Position numbers and translations under genes: made by a program | The notes under the pieces: model-generated | Databases searched by the model: none | Seen by the model: the letters and a program-made list of their open reading frames with translations, nothing else | Told to the model about the DNA's origin: nothing | Assembly: GCA_963920665.1 (NCBI GenBank) | Contig: OY987264.1 | Location: 26,392,906 to 26,456,905, forward strand | DNA from: Straminergon stramineum | Taxonomy: Eukaryota > Streptophyta > Bryopsida > Hypnales > Calliergonaceae | DNA length: 64,000 nucleotides | Reading direction: 5' to 3' | Part shown: positions 18,934 through 31,347 of the stretch, piece by piece | Layout of the letters: the number at the start of each line of letters is the position of its first letter | Position numbering within the stretch: the stretch's first letter is position 1

Positions 18934-20879
18934 TATTGTCTAATTTGTTTATTCAAATTGTAGAATACTTGAAGTAAATTTTCAAATAAAAGTGTTCAAA
19001 ATTTCTTGGCTTTCAGTAGGTCTATGTACCTCATACAAATATATCTTTATGTCAATGTTACAAAATTGTCTAACTAGCATATGAAATTCTTTGTTTGCTA
19101 CATTAGATTTCATTTCAACTTCTATGTGTTACATCTTCAACTATGACTAAAATTGTTTACATGAAACATATGTAGACAACCTTAAAGAAATGGAGCAAAA
19201 CATAATGTGACAAGTAGTACCTTCTTATTTGCAGACAAAGACCTACAATGTGAGATCAAATCTTGCTCAACATCTAAAGGCACTACAACAAAAGAAGGTT
19301 AGTTTTCTATTTTGAGATGTCAATGATACACTTCTACTGCTCTAACTCATTTTAATTGAGAAATCAATGGTGATATCACATTCCATTGTTGAAATTGTGG
19401 TTCTAAGCTAGTGTAACATTATAAATGCTTGTTGAAATTCTTTGGTTCTAAGCTATACTAACAAATCCAACTACAAATTCCCTCAAACAAACATTTATGA
19501 GCTACACTTAAAACTAAGATTCATGAGCTACAAAGATATCGATAGCTTAAAAATTCATATGGTAATTTATGAGCTACACTTCAATATTCTTTCAAACTAG
19601 GATTCATGAGCAATACATAAACCTATTGAAAGTTAATCAATTCATAAGCTGATTTGATACTGAAAGCTTAACAATTCAAATATTACTATAATTTAGCTAT
19701 ACTGTATTGAAGTTCTTTCAAGCAAAAATGGATCAGATGCACTAAAACTCTTAAGAAACTTATATCATCCAAAAATACCAATTAAGATAAGCAATTGAAT
19801 AAAAAAAATTTGAAGTAGTACAGTGCAGAACTACACAGAACTGCAGATGAATCAATGTAACTAAGAACCACATGAAGCAAAGAATCCACAACTACCGTAA
19901 TGAATCAATATCATACAAAACAGAAATCCATATTACTCACAAAAATCAATCAGAGATGTATATATTTTAATCTCTTCCACAAAGAACAAGATGGTGAAGC
20001 TAAACTAAAAACCTACTCTGAAATGCTTAAAGAACAAAGTTAGGAAAACATAATCTTACCTGACTCTTGTAAATTCTTTGCTTTGGGGAGCACATCTCAA
20101 CTCTGATGGGTGGTAGGTGTAGATGGTCAACATGAGAGACAAAGGAGTGTCTAGTACAAGAAGGCATTTTCGTAGGTATAGATCCGCATTTCAACAAGCA
20201 CAGGTGGGCATTTTAAAGGAATTGTTAGAATTTTCGATAAACCATCTTTGCATTTACTTGTAACTTCGGCTACCTAGTCACATAAATAGGCAAAATTCTG
20301 CAAATTATTTTTGTAATTAATATAAGTTGAACCTACTATCCAAGTATAGTATTGAAACTTCAAATCTTCAAAATATTTGGAAGAAGGTCAAAGCTCCACC
20401 TCCAAACTAATATCTATGAAAAGAAATAAGAAAACTAAGAGAAAACAAAGTTAGAAGTTCAAAGCTTCGCCATGCATGGGCAACCCCAAGCTTAAAATTT
20501 GTTTAAATCACAATATAATATTCTAGAAAGCTTAATTTCTAAAGAAGGTACGCATGACAACGCTTAAACCAAACTTTAGTAATTAATTTTCCAAAATTTT
20601 CAAGTATCCAAAGTTTGATCACTAAAGGAGGTATGCATGACAGTGTTTAAACCAAACTTTAATAATTAAAGTCCCAATTTCTGTTATACAACAAATTTTG
20701 GGCAAAGATTGGTTTAATAAACTTTTGGCAAAGTCAAGCTTTGCTGCCTTAAGCCTATTAACACCAAATTCTGTTGCAATGAGCACAAATTGTTAGTATT
20801 TCAAGAAAACTTAAACGATATTAGAATTTGGGGGTCTATCCCTCCCCAAACTTTCACAAATCAAATGTTTTCGAGGCTT

Positions 20880-22230
20880 ATCTTCCCAAATCTAACTTTA
20901 AAATGACTTCAAATCAAAAGCTAAGAATTTTGACTAACGGCATTACCAGAATTTGGCTAGAAGGTCCTTAGGTGTTAAAATAAACTTTTAAATGAATTTC
21001 AAAAATCAAGAGTTTGGAAGACTAAAAACCTCCCCAAATGCAAAGAAATGAAAGCAAAACAACTTGGAGGGACCTCCACGTCCTTCAAGAAGTATTCCTA
21101 CAATAAGAAGTGTAAACAAATGCTTAAAGAGCAAAGAAAGAAACTTAAAAAAGGACCAAACTAGCCTCAAATACCAACTCGACAAAGTGTCGGTGGCTTG
21201 AGAAGAAAAAATGGGGGTACCCACAACATCGAGGGGGGCCTTTTATATTTGTCCCAAGCCCCTCCCCAGTAAGTTGTTGGTGGAAAATATTCTACTTTTA
21301 ATTTGTAGATATTTTTTAAACTACCCTAAAGTATTTTCTAAATAATCTTTGTTTAATGGAAGAAATCTCTAGAATCCTCTCCATTTAGCTAATAAATCTT
21401 GGCCAAATCAAATCCAAGATCTTTTTCCAAAGATCTTTTGAAAATAATCCTAATTAATCCAAAGTTATTTCTAAATTGTATTTCTTTAGATCAAAGATGG
21501 CTTATTACACAAGAAAAGAGATCTTGATCAAATCCAATCTTCAATTTTCTAAAAGATATTTTCAAAGTTAACTTTTGAATTACCACTAATTACTCTAAAA
21601 AATCAAACTTATTGTTGAATCCTTTCTATCTTTTAGGGAACAACTCCAAATTAAAAATCGATTGCACCATTATGTTTAGAAAATCCAAATTAACCTGAAA
21701 GACCCTTCACCCCTTCATCATAAGCCATTTGTAAGCATAAAATCAACTTACAGTAATTCTAAAGAAAAGTCAAAACTCTAACTTTTGGAATTTGTATCTT
21801 TTGAAGAAACCATTTGGCTAGGGTTGCCTAGAATGTTTATAAAAGTAAAGGAAGACTCTTTATTTTCTCCAATCGAACACGTGAGCTCTTGGTACGTCAG
21901 TCAACCCGCTGCCAAGTTATATATTCTTTAAAAGTTTAATGTCATTGCCGATTTTGGTACTTGGAAATATCAAAATGTCAAAATGTCAAAATGTCAAAAT
22001 GTCAAAATGTCAAAATGTCTCCAAACTTTGTGGGGTAGTTTATTAGCACACAAAATTTTATTCTAATTTTTAGTGGGATTTTATTGCAACATGGGTAATT
22101 TCTAGGAATTTACAACCATGTTTAAAGACGGTTGACTTCCCATGAAATCATTGTGAATATTTCAAAAAAATAAGAAACTGTTTGGGTAGCTTCTAAGAAA
22201 CTCCCCAAACCAAAGTACGACATTACATTT
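20880..22230 (+). repeat. Dispersed repeat related to 56420-57200
   Basis: Colinear blocks are shared, e.g. GGCCTTTTATA near 21240 and 56550, AACTCCAAATTA near 21640 and 56682, and AATTTTTAGTG-GATTTTA followed by GTAATTTCTA near 22065 and 57070. The copies are strongly diverged. It may be a decayed LTR or other retroelement remnant, but no coding domain was seen. Confidence 0.4.
21970..22020 (+). repeat. (TCAAAATG)n, about six copies
   Basis: A perfect 8-bp tandem repeat without spacers, hence a microsatellite. Confidence 0.95.
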
Positions 22231-23629
22231 CACTTTGCATTATTCATAGGAAAGCTAAAATTAGCAATTCCCTTTCAATTTTCAAGGAGGGAATCATTCT
22301 TGTATTGAGAAATCTTGAAACAACCAGCTCCAATGTCGGCTCTTGGCATGCCTTTAAAGTAAAAGCATCTTTCTTCATGCTTTGGTCGCTCTCCCTTCAC
22401 CTTATTTGCATTCTAGTTCAATCTTCTATAAATTATCTGCAAATAAGAATTTACCAATCCAAATTTTTCACTAATTGGATGGTGACTTTTATTGGACTCT
22501 CTAGACTTAAAATAGACTTAGTCAGTGTATCACATGCATTTGCAAGACTAGTTTAACATAGACAAAACACTTGAACTAACTAACACTCCAACCCTAAATT
22601 CTCTCGAAATTACTTAAATGATCTCTCAAACTCTCAACTAGACACTAGAAGTAGGAAATTGGAGTATTTTAGATATTTATTACTTCTAGAATAACCCCTC
22701 ACTATATTGTTAGGGATTTCTATCAAATACCACTCAAACACTCTTTTTATGACTTTTTGCACATAACTACGTTAAAAACCTAACAAAACCAAAAAAAACC
22801 CTGAGTTTCAAGTGCGCACTTGAAGGCTCATAGGATGTCAACTAAGACAACAATTGAGGTGTCTACATATTTTTTTAAACATCAACCTTTACTGCAATTC
22901 TTAAGTTTTTCATATTCCATATGGTTAGTCTTTCCTCTGACTCCTCCACTTATATAATTAGCATGTCTTCACATGTCAATATACTCACAATACATAGCTT
23001 TTCAAGCCATGTGACATAATATCTAAATATGGTGTATTTTGTACGACAAATTTTATATGGTGTACAATACATGGAATATTGTGTGCAATGTATTGTATAT
23101 TATGTATGGCCTATTTTGTATGGTGTAATGTATATGTTGTACATCTATGTTGATGTCTCAAAAAATATTCAGATGTCTAAGTTAATGTAGCAAAACCATA
23201 AACATAAGATACCATATACATAAAATTTTATTTCAAAATTTAGTATAATATGTTTCAAAAGAATTAACTTCATATCACAATTGACATCCAAAAAAACATG
23301 TACATATTACAACAAACATCCAAATAGACATGACCTAGGACACTGTACATCTGTGACTTCATGTCTAACATCAAGAAGGTTTGGATGAAAAATTTGATGA
23401 CATGGCATTGCCTACCTAAGTGAAAATGACATGTTTGCCACATGGTGCATTTTTGGCAATTCATTTCACCATATTTGGTAGATGTAACACCCAAAATAGG
23501 ATGGATTTTCTAAGATTTTTTTCATGTTTTTGCTACGTCAATTCAAACGGATTTTGTTAGACATCCACGTGGGCATACCTGACATCACAAAAAAAATATT
23601 TCCATGTTTTTGAGAACGTCCAAACAAAC

Positions 23630-23646
23630 AGGGGGTTCTTATAGTG
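23630..23646 (-). repeat. Right terminal inverted repeat of the CACTA candidate
   Basis: Reverse complement of the left end over all 17 bases. Followed by ATT, compared with GTT at the left. Confidence 0.65.
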
Positions 23647-25507
23647 ATTCATGGCATCACAACTCACAAAGGCAATATTAAACAAATATTCCACCAACTA
23701 ACAATGAACTAAGTAACCAACAATTCTCCCTTAACACTACATTAGAGTGAAGGGGCTTTACCAACAAAGATAGATCCTATCATTAGAACTATTGTTGCTA
23801 TTGGCAAGCTCCTCTAGCTCCTTCAAGGCTTCAAGGTTCTTCATGTTGCTTGCTTGCCATACCCTTGCTGCCCTAGGATTTTTGAAGATATGTTGATATA
23901 GACCTACCAGATGGCATGGATTGTTAGTAATTATTGGGCTTTCATTTAAGAGTAGGCAATTCTTGTAAACATATTTCTATTGTGCAAGCAACAATGTCAT
24001 GTTTTTTTGAGGGATTGTACCAAATTGTTCCCTATCTACAATTTTTTTGCAACATAAGCCCATTTTTTTCTCACTACACACTTAGTTACATGAAGTTCAA
24101 GATTTGTGGTAAGATTTCTCTATCATGCTTCAACTGTGGTGCCTAACATTGTCTTTTTTGAATGCATGATTCAAAGTTTGTTGCCCATTTGTCTACCTAT
24201 ATGGCAACCGAATGCTTACATGGCAACAGACTCTTGATTTGAGTTTGGGTCTCCATTTTTGGCCAACCTAGGCTCTAATTGAGAGTCTGTCAAGTTTTTT
24301 TTAGAAATTGACAAGATCTCAACCATTAGATTGGATAGTTTTTGTAGTAACAAGTAGGATGCTGGGTTTTTATTTATTTATTTTTATTTGTGTCGCCATT
24401 ATGGTTTAAAACCTAGTCTCCATTCTCATATTTTTTTAACCTTTTGCTTGAAAAAATTGTCACATGGGTGACAATTCATTGAAAATTTCAGAAATTGGAT
24501 GGATTCACGTGGAAAGAAAGAATAGAAGTTAAAAAAATGGAATAGGTTTGGACTTTGGGCTTGGACTTTGGACTTTGGCCTTTGGAGACTTCACATTATG
24601 ACCTGCTGAAGGCTCCAATTCCTAATTCTTTTGGCATATTTACTACTCATTTCCTTGGATTCTCACCAAAGTTTGGCCACTCAATCCCAAGGCCTCTCAA
24701 CTTGAACGTCCATAGTGTGAAGAGGCCCTAATTCCATTGAGCTCCTAAAAATATGAAACGACTTGGATTAGATGCCAATTCCATTTTTCTTTCAAGAGTA
24801 AATTTCTTTAAATATTTCAAGAAATTTCACCTCCACAAAGTCAGTTTCAGCTCTTAAAATGGTCACTAACTTTATCGACCTCCTACCTTACTGCATGATT
24901 GTTGAATGCTTGCAAATCTCTTAGATTATTTACTCACCTTGTTTCAATGCCTTACTCTCTTTATTGCAGAAGAAAACAACTCTTCACTCACCATGTTTCA
25001 ATCAGTTTGTCTTCATTCATTGTAAAATTCTTATATTACAAGGTGACTTCTTGAACACATTGATGCCACTTAGGTAATCAATAGCAGTGGGTGAAAAAAA
25101 ATGTAGTTCACATAATCCCATCAACCACTGATAAGTTATATCCATAACCTCCTTTGCTGCTTCTAAAGTTCCACACTAAACTTGATGCAATGGAATGCGT
25201 TTCATTTTTTAAAAACAAAACAAAACAAAAATAAAAAAACAAAAACAAAAACAAACAAAACAAAACAAACTTGAAAAAGATTTGTCATCAAGGCCTTTTG
25301 CAGTAACTGAATCCATACATGGTGGCATCTGGCATAGTCTTCCCTTCACAGAGGATGCCTTGGGATTCTCACTTGGTTGACAAGGTGTCAGCATTCAGTT
25401 GCAAAATTTCCACAATGGTTCCATAATGGATGGCAGCATGTTGGCAAGGGAATTTGGAACCTAACAAACTTAATCATTGCGTTCATAGTCCGATGTGCAA
25501 TTACATT
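23647..25507. other. Intergenic, no gene supported
   Basis: AT-rich at the left, becoming less so toward the P450 island. Contains an imperfect GGACTTT-type short repeat near 24548-24585 and a CAAAA-rich tract at 25203-25273. Confidence 0.5.
25203..25273 (+). repeat. (CAAAA)n-like A-rich tract
   Basis: Irregular alternation of C with A4-A7 over about 70 bp. Its complement is a pyrimidine tract. Confidence 0.8.
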
Positions 25508-26201
25508 TCAAAATCCATTGGTAATGCACTCAGTCATCTTCTGTCTCCAGGATTTGTATCTTAGTTTGCAGTTGCCTACGTTAACTTATCAGATGTTCTG
25601 AGTTACTAACCCACAATTTGCAGAAATTTGCCAATACCAGTAGTCAATTCTTTCTGGTTCCAGTGCAAATCCAAGGGAACCTCTGTACATTACAATCTGC
25701 GTGCATGCATGTCAGCCCCTCACTACCCAAGTCCTTCTCAGTTCTCACCTGCCTGGAAAGTATTTCTTACTTAATACAGTACATGTAATCACTCACCCAT
25801 TAGCAACAAATTCAACCAACAAATTAAATGGGGAAAACTCATACCTACAGGAAAGCTGCTACCAGGCTCCTTGAAAAACTTCCACTCAGTCCCAATTGAC
25901 TCCACTTCCATCGTACGTACGATTGTCTGCCCTTCACACATAGTCTCCAAGCTTCGATCCTTGAACTGGTCATATGAATACACAACCTCTCTGGATTTGT
26001 GAAGTTCTCGGGACAATTTCATCACTTGCCAACTCAATCATGTATGCTTGGATCAGCACAGAGGATACATCCTTGCTTTGCCATCGAAACACACCAACAC
26101 CCGTGGAACTGGCCAATATTGATACAATCGATCGTAGAGAGATAGTCACACTTACACCAACTGAAGTTCTTTTCAGCCCGACAAAGACCTCAACCCAGGC
26201 A
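25508..26201 (-). other. Possible 3' exons of an unrecognised minus-strand gene
   Basis: Local GC is higher than in the flanks. On the minus strand an open segment ends at a good donor (GTAG|GTATGAG, last exon base 25845). A segment 25682-25611 with acceptor TACAG and donor GG|GTTAGT, then a segment 25575-25508 ending in TGA, join it with consistent phase through two candidate introns. The predicted end includes VEVPLDLHWNQKEL and KLRYKSWRQKM. Alternative splice choices also stay open, and another open minus frame covers 26201-25974, so the model is weak. I recognise no domain. It lies downstream of the P450 gene on the same strand. Confidence 0.25.
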
Positions 26202-27067
26202 TGTACTTAATCACAGCTCAAGCTCCCCCTATCAGATGTAGTCTAACTTAAATGTAAAATTAATCTCGAACCCAGTCACTTACAGGTCACTCGCAAGTTG
26301 AACTCAAGTCTCCGGAACGACTCCAATCCGCAATAGCAATCCCATGTACTGTACTGTACACAGAGAGACGGTTTATTATCTCAGCGTGGAAGAATAAATT
26401 CTAATCAATATCATATGTGGATCGGGGTGCCTCCAAGTCGAGGACTAAGTAATTAATCAGTGGCATGCAAGCACTGATATGCTGCTGCTGCTGCTGCTAC
26501 TGCCCGTGCCCTGCCCACGTCTGCTTGAATGGGCAGGCACCAAAGCTCACTAGCTGATGGGGCTGCGCGCCTTCTTATTCAAGTCAGGCTTGCATGCATA
26601 CATTGGATGGCTGGCTCAACCTCGCTCGCTCGCTCACTACAGTACCCCTCCCTCCCTGTAAAATTTCATCCCTAATTCAATCCAACTCATGTACCTCGTC
26701 GATGGCTCGATCAAGTTACCTACTGAAGACGGGACCGTACTTTACCGCCCCTTCCTTCTCAACCTTAACATGTCATTAAATTTACACTTGAAGCCTCGTA
26801 TCATGCAGCAGCCGGAACACCAATCTCAGCTTGAATTAGCTGCACGTAAGTAATCGGTGAATTATCACTTAGTTTCTAATCGACTCATCTTCTGCCGCCC
26901 AAAGATATCCGGAACCCGGCAATCGATCCAAGCTCCCCTGCTGATAGAGTAGAAGGGTAGTAAGTAGTTCCCCGAACCAACCCAATTACCCATTATCCAA
27001 TCCAAATTCCTGAATGCAAAACAGGAATAATTGGGGTGGCCTGCGAGCGAAGCTTGACGGTCTGCAA
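26202..27067. other. 3' flank of the P450 gene; no gene
   Basis: Probably includes the P450 3' untranslated region at its right end. Contains a (GCT)n tract and a short CTCG repeat near 26622-26636. Open frames here are short or are extensions of frames overlapping the P450. Confidence 0.5.
26481..26502 (+). repeat. (GCT)n microsatellite
   Basis: Six GCT units followed by ACTGC. Confidence 0.9.
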
Positions 27068-30011
27068 TTAGAGACCGGCTACGGTCGGTTGCGGCAAGGA
27101 GGTCTGCTGCGTTTGTGGGTGTCGCGGGTGCAGGGTGACCCGAAGCCCGTGCTTCATGAACAGCGTCAGCGAGAGCTTGTATTCCACAGGGTGGTCGGGC
27201 ACCAGCGTCACGTGGAAGTGACGCAGCACGGCGCTGGCCACGGACTTCATCTGTAGATACGCCAGCTCCTTGCCCAGGCACAAGCGAGGTCCGGCGTTGA
27301 ACACCGCGTACTTGAACGGAGACTCGGGCGTGAAGACGCCGTTGCGCAGCCACCGCTCGGGACGGTACTGAAGGCAGTCCTTGCCCCAAATGTTCTCCAT
27401 GCGGCCCATCGAGTAGATGGAGTACATGAGGCGCGTGCCCTTGCGCACCACTGTGCCATCGGGCAATACGTCGTCCGCCGTCACGTCCTTGTTGTCGATG
27501 GGCACCGACGGGTACAGACGCATCGACTCCGACAGCGCTGCGTGCAGGTAGTCCAGCTGCTTCAGCTCCTCGAAGCTCAGCGACGACGGCTGCTCCTGCC
27601 CGCCGGCACCATCGATCTCGCGCAGCGCCAGCGTGGCCTCGATCTCGCGCAGGATGCGCGCCTCCACGGCAGGGTGCTGCGTGATCAGGAAGAAGAACCA
27701 CGACAGCGCGATGGCCGTGGTATCGCGCCCCGCCAGGATGAAGTTGGTGGTCACGTCGCGCAAAAACTTGTCCGTGTACGGCTGGCCCGTGTGATCCGCG
27801 CCCTGCATGAAGCGCGACAGCAGGTCGCCCGGGAAGTCTGTCTCCTTGGCATGCTGAAGCTTCAGCTGTGCGAGCTCCTTGCGACGCTCCGTAATGACGT
27901 CCGCGGCGAAGCGGTCGATGACGCCGATGGCCTGCGCCAGGCGCCCTTCCATGCCCCAGCCCATCGCCCGCTGCGCGCGCCAGAAGATCTCGGGCACCAC
28001 CATGCGCGTGAGCGTGCCCTCCGTGGCCAGATCGAAGGCCTGCGCGAGCGGCACGACGGGCAGTCCCGGCGCCAGGCAGCCCGGGTCTACGCCGAAGCCG
28101 ACCATGCAAATATTGTCGAACGTGTAGCGCAAAAACAGATCCTGGAAGTCGATTGGAGCTCTGCATGCACGCAACATTTTACATTTGCTAGGGTTTCAGA
28201 AAACATTATTTGTGAAATTGCAGATATCAACTGGTACATGTCGCGAGTCCTCAGGTATGATTGTACAACAAAATTCATCGGAGAGTGTGTTCGTACGGCG
28301 GTCAGCTAGCATATGATTGTTCGCCTCTGACTCGATTGAAGTATCCATTCTCAGACAAAGCTAGAAGAAAAATCAATTGGCAGGGAGGAAGCACCCTGCC
28401 TCGTTTCTCTTACTCGACGTGACGCAGGCCTATGAAATTGATTCATTCAGGAAAGTTTTCTGGGATCTGATGATCGAGTGAGTACCTGGATTTGGCGAGT
28501 TCATGAAGGATTGGCAAGAGCCGCTCCTGCACCGAGCTCCTGTTGGACCTCACCATGAGATCCCGCAGAGTGCGAGTGCTGAATTCCAGGCTCGCCGTCT
28601 TGCGCTGCATCCTCCATAAGTCGTGGTCCGTGTTGAAAATCCCTTGGCCCAGCAGGTCATGCGACGGGTACGTGAAGTGCCTCCCCTTTGGATAGTTCAC
28701 GAAATTCGTCTTCAAGACATACTCCAAGTTGTCTGGCCTGTCAATTTCACCGAGGATCATCCATTAATCCTCAATCGTATGAATGTCCAACTACTCAGTC
28801 ACGTACAGATAATTCCCTCTTACGCAATTTTACATCCAAATTGAATGAGTTTAGCGGTATGTCCTAGCTATTTGGCAGCACACTAATTCCTACCAGCTTC
28901 AGCTAGTTTATATCTGAAGGTAATAAACCTGCTAATTCCAGTTTCATTATCTGAAGTACAGTTCATTTCCTTCATCTTAACGAAACAAAAAGCATACTAA
29001 ACCAAATACACCGTCTCTTAATTAGTACCAAGATTACTGCATTGGAACTTTACTACAGAATCCCCTCCAGAAACAAATGAAGAAAGTTTCAAGCAAATAA
29101 CTTACCTCCCAGTCCCTCTATTTCAGAAACCTAACTTGAAACCCGTAAATGGCCAGATTTTGACTGCCAACGAAAAGATTGTATGCAGCTCCAGCTGCAA
29201 GCTCTTAGGCAAGCAAGATTGTACGATTCCACTGGATTCAGTTTCCCCCTCACATTGAACCGTAAAACCACAATCAAATGGAGCGTACTTATCCATGTCC
29301 ATAATTAATTCGCACTATGTATCGTCCCTGGAGTCATAACTACTCATTAATGAACTGAACGGGACTGAAATGAAAGCGATGAACTACCGTTGGCTAGTGC
29401 AGCTGAAATTGATTAAAATATCCTGTTAGAGACATTGGTAGGCAATCACTCGTCTAGTCTAAAACCCGCCATGCCAAAATGGCCAATGCTCCTATCTAGA
29501 CGAGGTGCTGAAATTCTGGACGAACAGAATTCTGAAAAAAATGGGGGATCGACAAGTCTGAAAACCAATCACAAAAAGATCGAAAATTCCAATCATATTT
29601 CGTATTCCCTGAAAAGCAAATCAAAATCTATTGATTTACAGCGGCACAGATAGCCAGCGTCCATACTTACCTGCAGGTGGCCACGGCCGTCAAGCAGGTG
29701 CACTTGGGCGCGATGGAAGTGTAAGTGCCGTTGTGCTTCACCAGCATGTCGGTCGTCCAGTCGTGCATGCGCGGCAGGTTCCACAGAAACTGAGGCATGG
29801 TCCCGAAAATGGGCCAAACGATGGGGCCCTTCACGCGGCCATACTTCAGCACATGCCACGCCAGGAAAGAAACCAACAGCGTCAACACCACTTGCGCCAT
29901 CACGGAAGAATCCAAAGGCAGCAGGCCCAGCGACGTCGCGGCTCCTCGCGCCTGGCCATGGAAGGCTGCCTGCGTGAAATTCTCCGAACTGCATTTCGCC
30001 ATGGTCGCCAT
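27068..30011 (-). CDS. Cytochrome P450, CYP86-like fatty acid omega-hydroxylase (3 exons)
   Basis: Exons (minus): 30011-29671, 28737-28486, 28160-27068. Introns of 933 and 325 nt have GTAAGT...CAG and GTACTC...CAG boundaries and both split an Arg codon. The product is 561 residues, close to the usual CYP86 size. I start at the ATG at 30011 (G at -3 and +4); an upstream in-frame codon is TTG. Features: an N-terminal hydrophobic anchor followed by [17 protein letters not shown] and [24 protein letters not shown] typical of CYP86/CYP94; I-helix AGRDTT (341-346); ESMR (409-412); PERW (465-468); haem loop [10 protein letters not shown] (485-494) with Cys492 as the iron ligand. CYP86 enzymes act at the ER and omega-hydroxylate fatty acids for cutin or suberin monomers. 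No break is seen. The exons are much more GC-rich than surrounding DNA. The subfamily is uncertain. Confidence 0.92.
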
Positions 30012-31151
30012 GTCACCACGTCGCTTCAAGCTGCCAAGGAAACCAACAACTAAGCCAATGCTGACTGAAAGCTCGCTTAGCTAGAGTCGGTTGATCAATG
30101 CTCGCATATCCTCATCAGTCCAAGTCGCTCTGTTCACTCCCAGCACCAATGCGCGTGCCCATGTGCGAAACTCGGCAGTCTTCCCACCAAGTTCACCTAA
30201 ACCCAAAATGCTAGCGACACCTTATCAAGCTCCCAGCCGAGGAACTCACACGCCCTCTCCTCCGATTGCACTCATCTCTCCCAACATTCTGCTACTGAAA
30301 AATGCAAAGCTTCTCAGCTAGCTCGCGGGCTTAGCTGGCTCCTCCGTCCCCCACTCACTCACTCACTCACTCACTCGAGTGCCTCTGACCCGTTACATGT
30401 TGCTATGGACTCCCAGCAACTGTCATGTCCTCCGCCCACAAACACATGCACAAACTCAGATCTATTCCTCCTCCACACGCAACCAACAGCGACACAAACC
30501 TTCGAAAACTACCGCGGGACGGTTTCTTCCTTCCAGCGCACACGAAGAACGACAATGTAGAACTGCGCCCTTTCTTCTCCTAGCTCTAAACTGCGGGAGC
30601 GAGTGATCAGCACCATAAGCAGTTACAAACTTTAAGGGGGTGAGACTGGAATTCAATGAGGCTCCTAGCAAGCTCTCATCAGCTGGAGATGCAGAGCGCA
30701 ATTGGAAACTTAAGGAGCGTCCAATACATAGCTTACTGAGATAAGCTACCACCTTAGCTAGCTGCAATGGGAGCATTCAAATGACTGCTGCGGTTCTATG
30801 TCTGCGAGCAGCTGGGCTCATTAATATGGTCACCACTGATGACTCATGCACTAACAGTGGCAGGGAGCTCCTCAGGGTCATTTCAGGAGTGCATTCATAT
30901 GAAAAACTCCAGTGGCAGTTGTGGGTTTATGTACACATCTACCCGGGGGGTCTGGGTCTGCCAACTCAGCTCCCTTGGGCCATAGTGATGTGTCACGCAA
31001 AGTGAGTAGTTGGAAAGAGCCTGCCAAGTCGGATACGAATGAGTGAGATTACAAACAGGCTGCGGGAGGGTAGACGAGCGAGGGCGGTTTGCTGCTTTGA
31101 GGCACTTATTGACTACGTACTTGGAGTCCTAGGCCTCAAAATGCGAATGGA
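30012..31151. other. Upstream region of the P450 gene; no other gene
   Basis: Expected to hold the P450 promoter and 5' leader on the minus strand. Moderate GC. No convincing TATA box was located. Short open frames on both strands lack recognisable similarity. Confidence 0.45.
30351..30378 (+). repeat. (ACTC)n microsatellite upstream of the P450 gene
   Basis: About seven ACTC units, which read GAGT on the coding strand, roughly 340 bp upstream of the start codon. GA-rich repeats can act in plant promoters; that role is only a possibility here. Confidence 0.9.
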
Positions 31152-31347
31152 TTTGGTGGGATTCCAAGCTTTTGGCGTTGAATGTTTGTGTATGTGAAAT
31201 TGTGGGTGCAGTTTCACTGATTGAAGGATACGGGAGCCATTGGAGTTTGGTGAGATTCCGAGCTTTTGGCGTTGAATGTTTGTGTATGTGAAATTGTGAG
31301 TGCAGTTTCACATTGACATTGAAGGAAATGGGAGCCATTGGAGTTTG
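31152..31347 (+). repeat. Tandem duplication, about 94-102 bp x 2
   Basis: Copy 1 (31152-31245) and copy 2 (31246-31347) both begin TTTGGTGRGATTCC, share GCTTTTGGCGTTGAATG, and end GGGAGCCATTGGAG. Copy 2 carries a small insertion (CATTGACA-like). Differences are few, so the duplication is fairly recent. Confidence 0.9.

Larger units (their letters stand above)
18934..23629. other. Interior of CACTA candidate, right part; no gene recognised
   Basis: AT-rich with short chance frames. Holds a repeat related to 56420-57200 (about 20880-22230) and an 8-bp microsatellite at 21970. Motifs such as GTCAACTAAGAC near 15700 and 22845 hint at further nested repeats. Confidence 0.45.
13589..23646. mobile_element. 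Candidate CACTA-superfamily transposon, about 10 kb, with nested insertions
   Basis: The left end CACTATAAGAACCCCCT and the right end in reverse complement are identical over 17 bp. A subterminal motif is shared in the same orientation relative to each end: GGATGTTCTAGAAAACATG at 13695-13713, and GGACGTTCTCAAAAACATG as the reverse complement of 23603-23621 (16 of 19 positions equal). Further GGATGT-type motifs lie near both ends, as expected of CACTA subterminal repeats. The flanking trinucleotides are GTT and ATT, an imperfect target duplication. No CACTA transposase frame is recognisable, so the element is non-autonomous or decayed. The alternative is two separate related elements, each missing one end. 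Confidence 0.6.

Noticed and set aside
21970..22020. Regular repeat considered as a CRISPR-like array
   Set aside because: 8-bp units with no spacers in a plant genome; a microsatellite.
26865..28309. 433-codon minus frame and 255-codon plus frame overlapping P450 exon 3
   Set aside because: GC-rich codon bias opens alternative frames; only the P450 frame has all conserved motifs and proper splice junctions.
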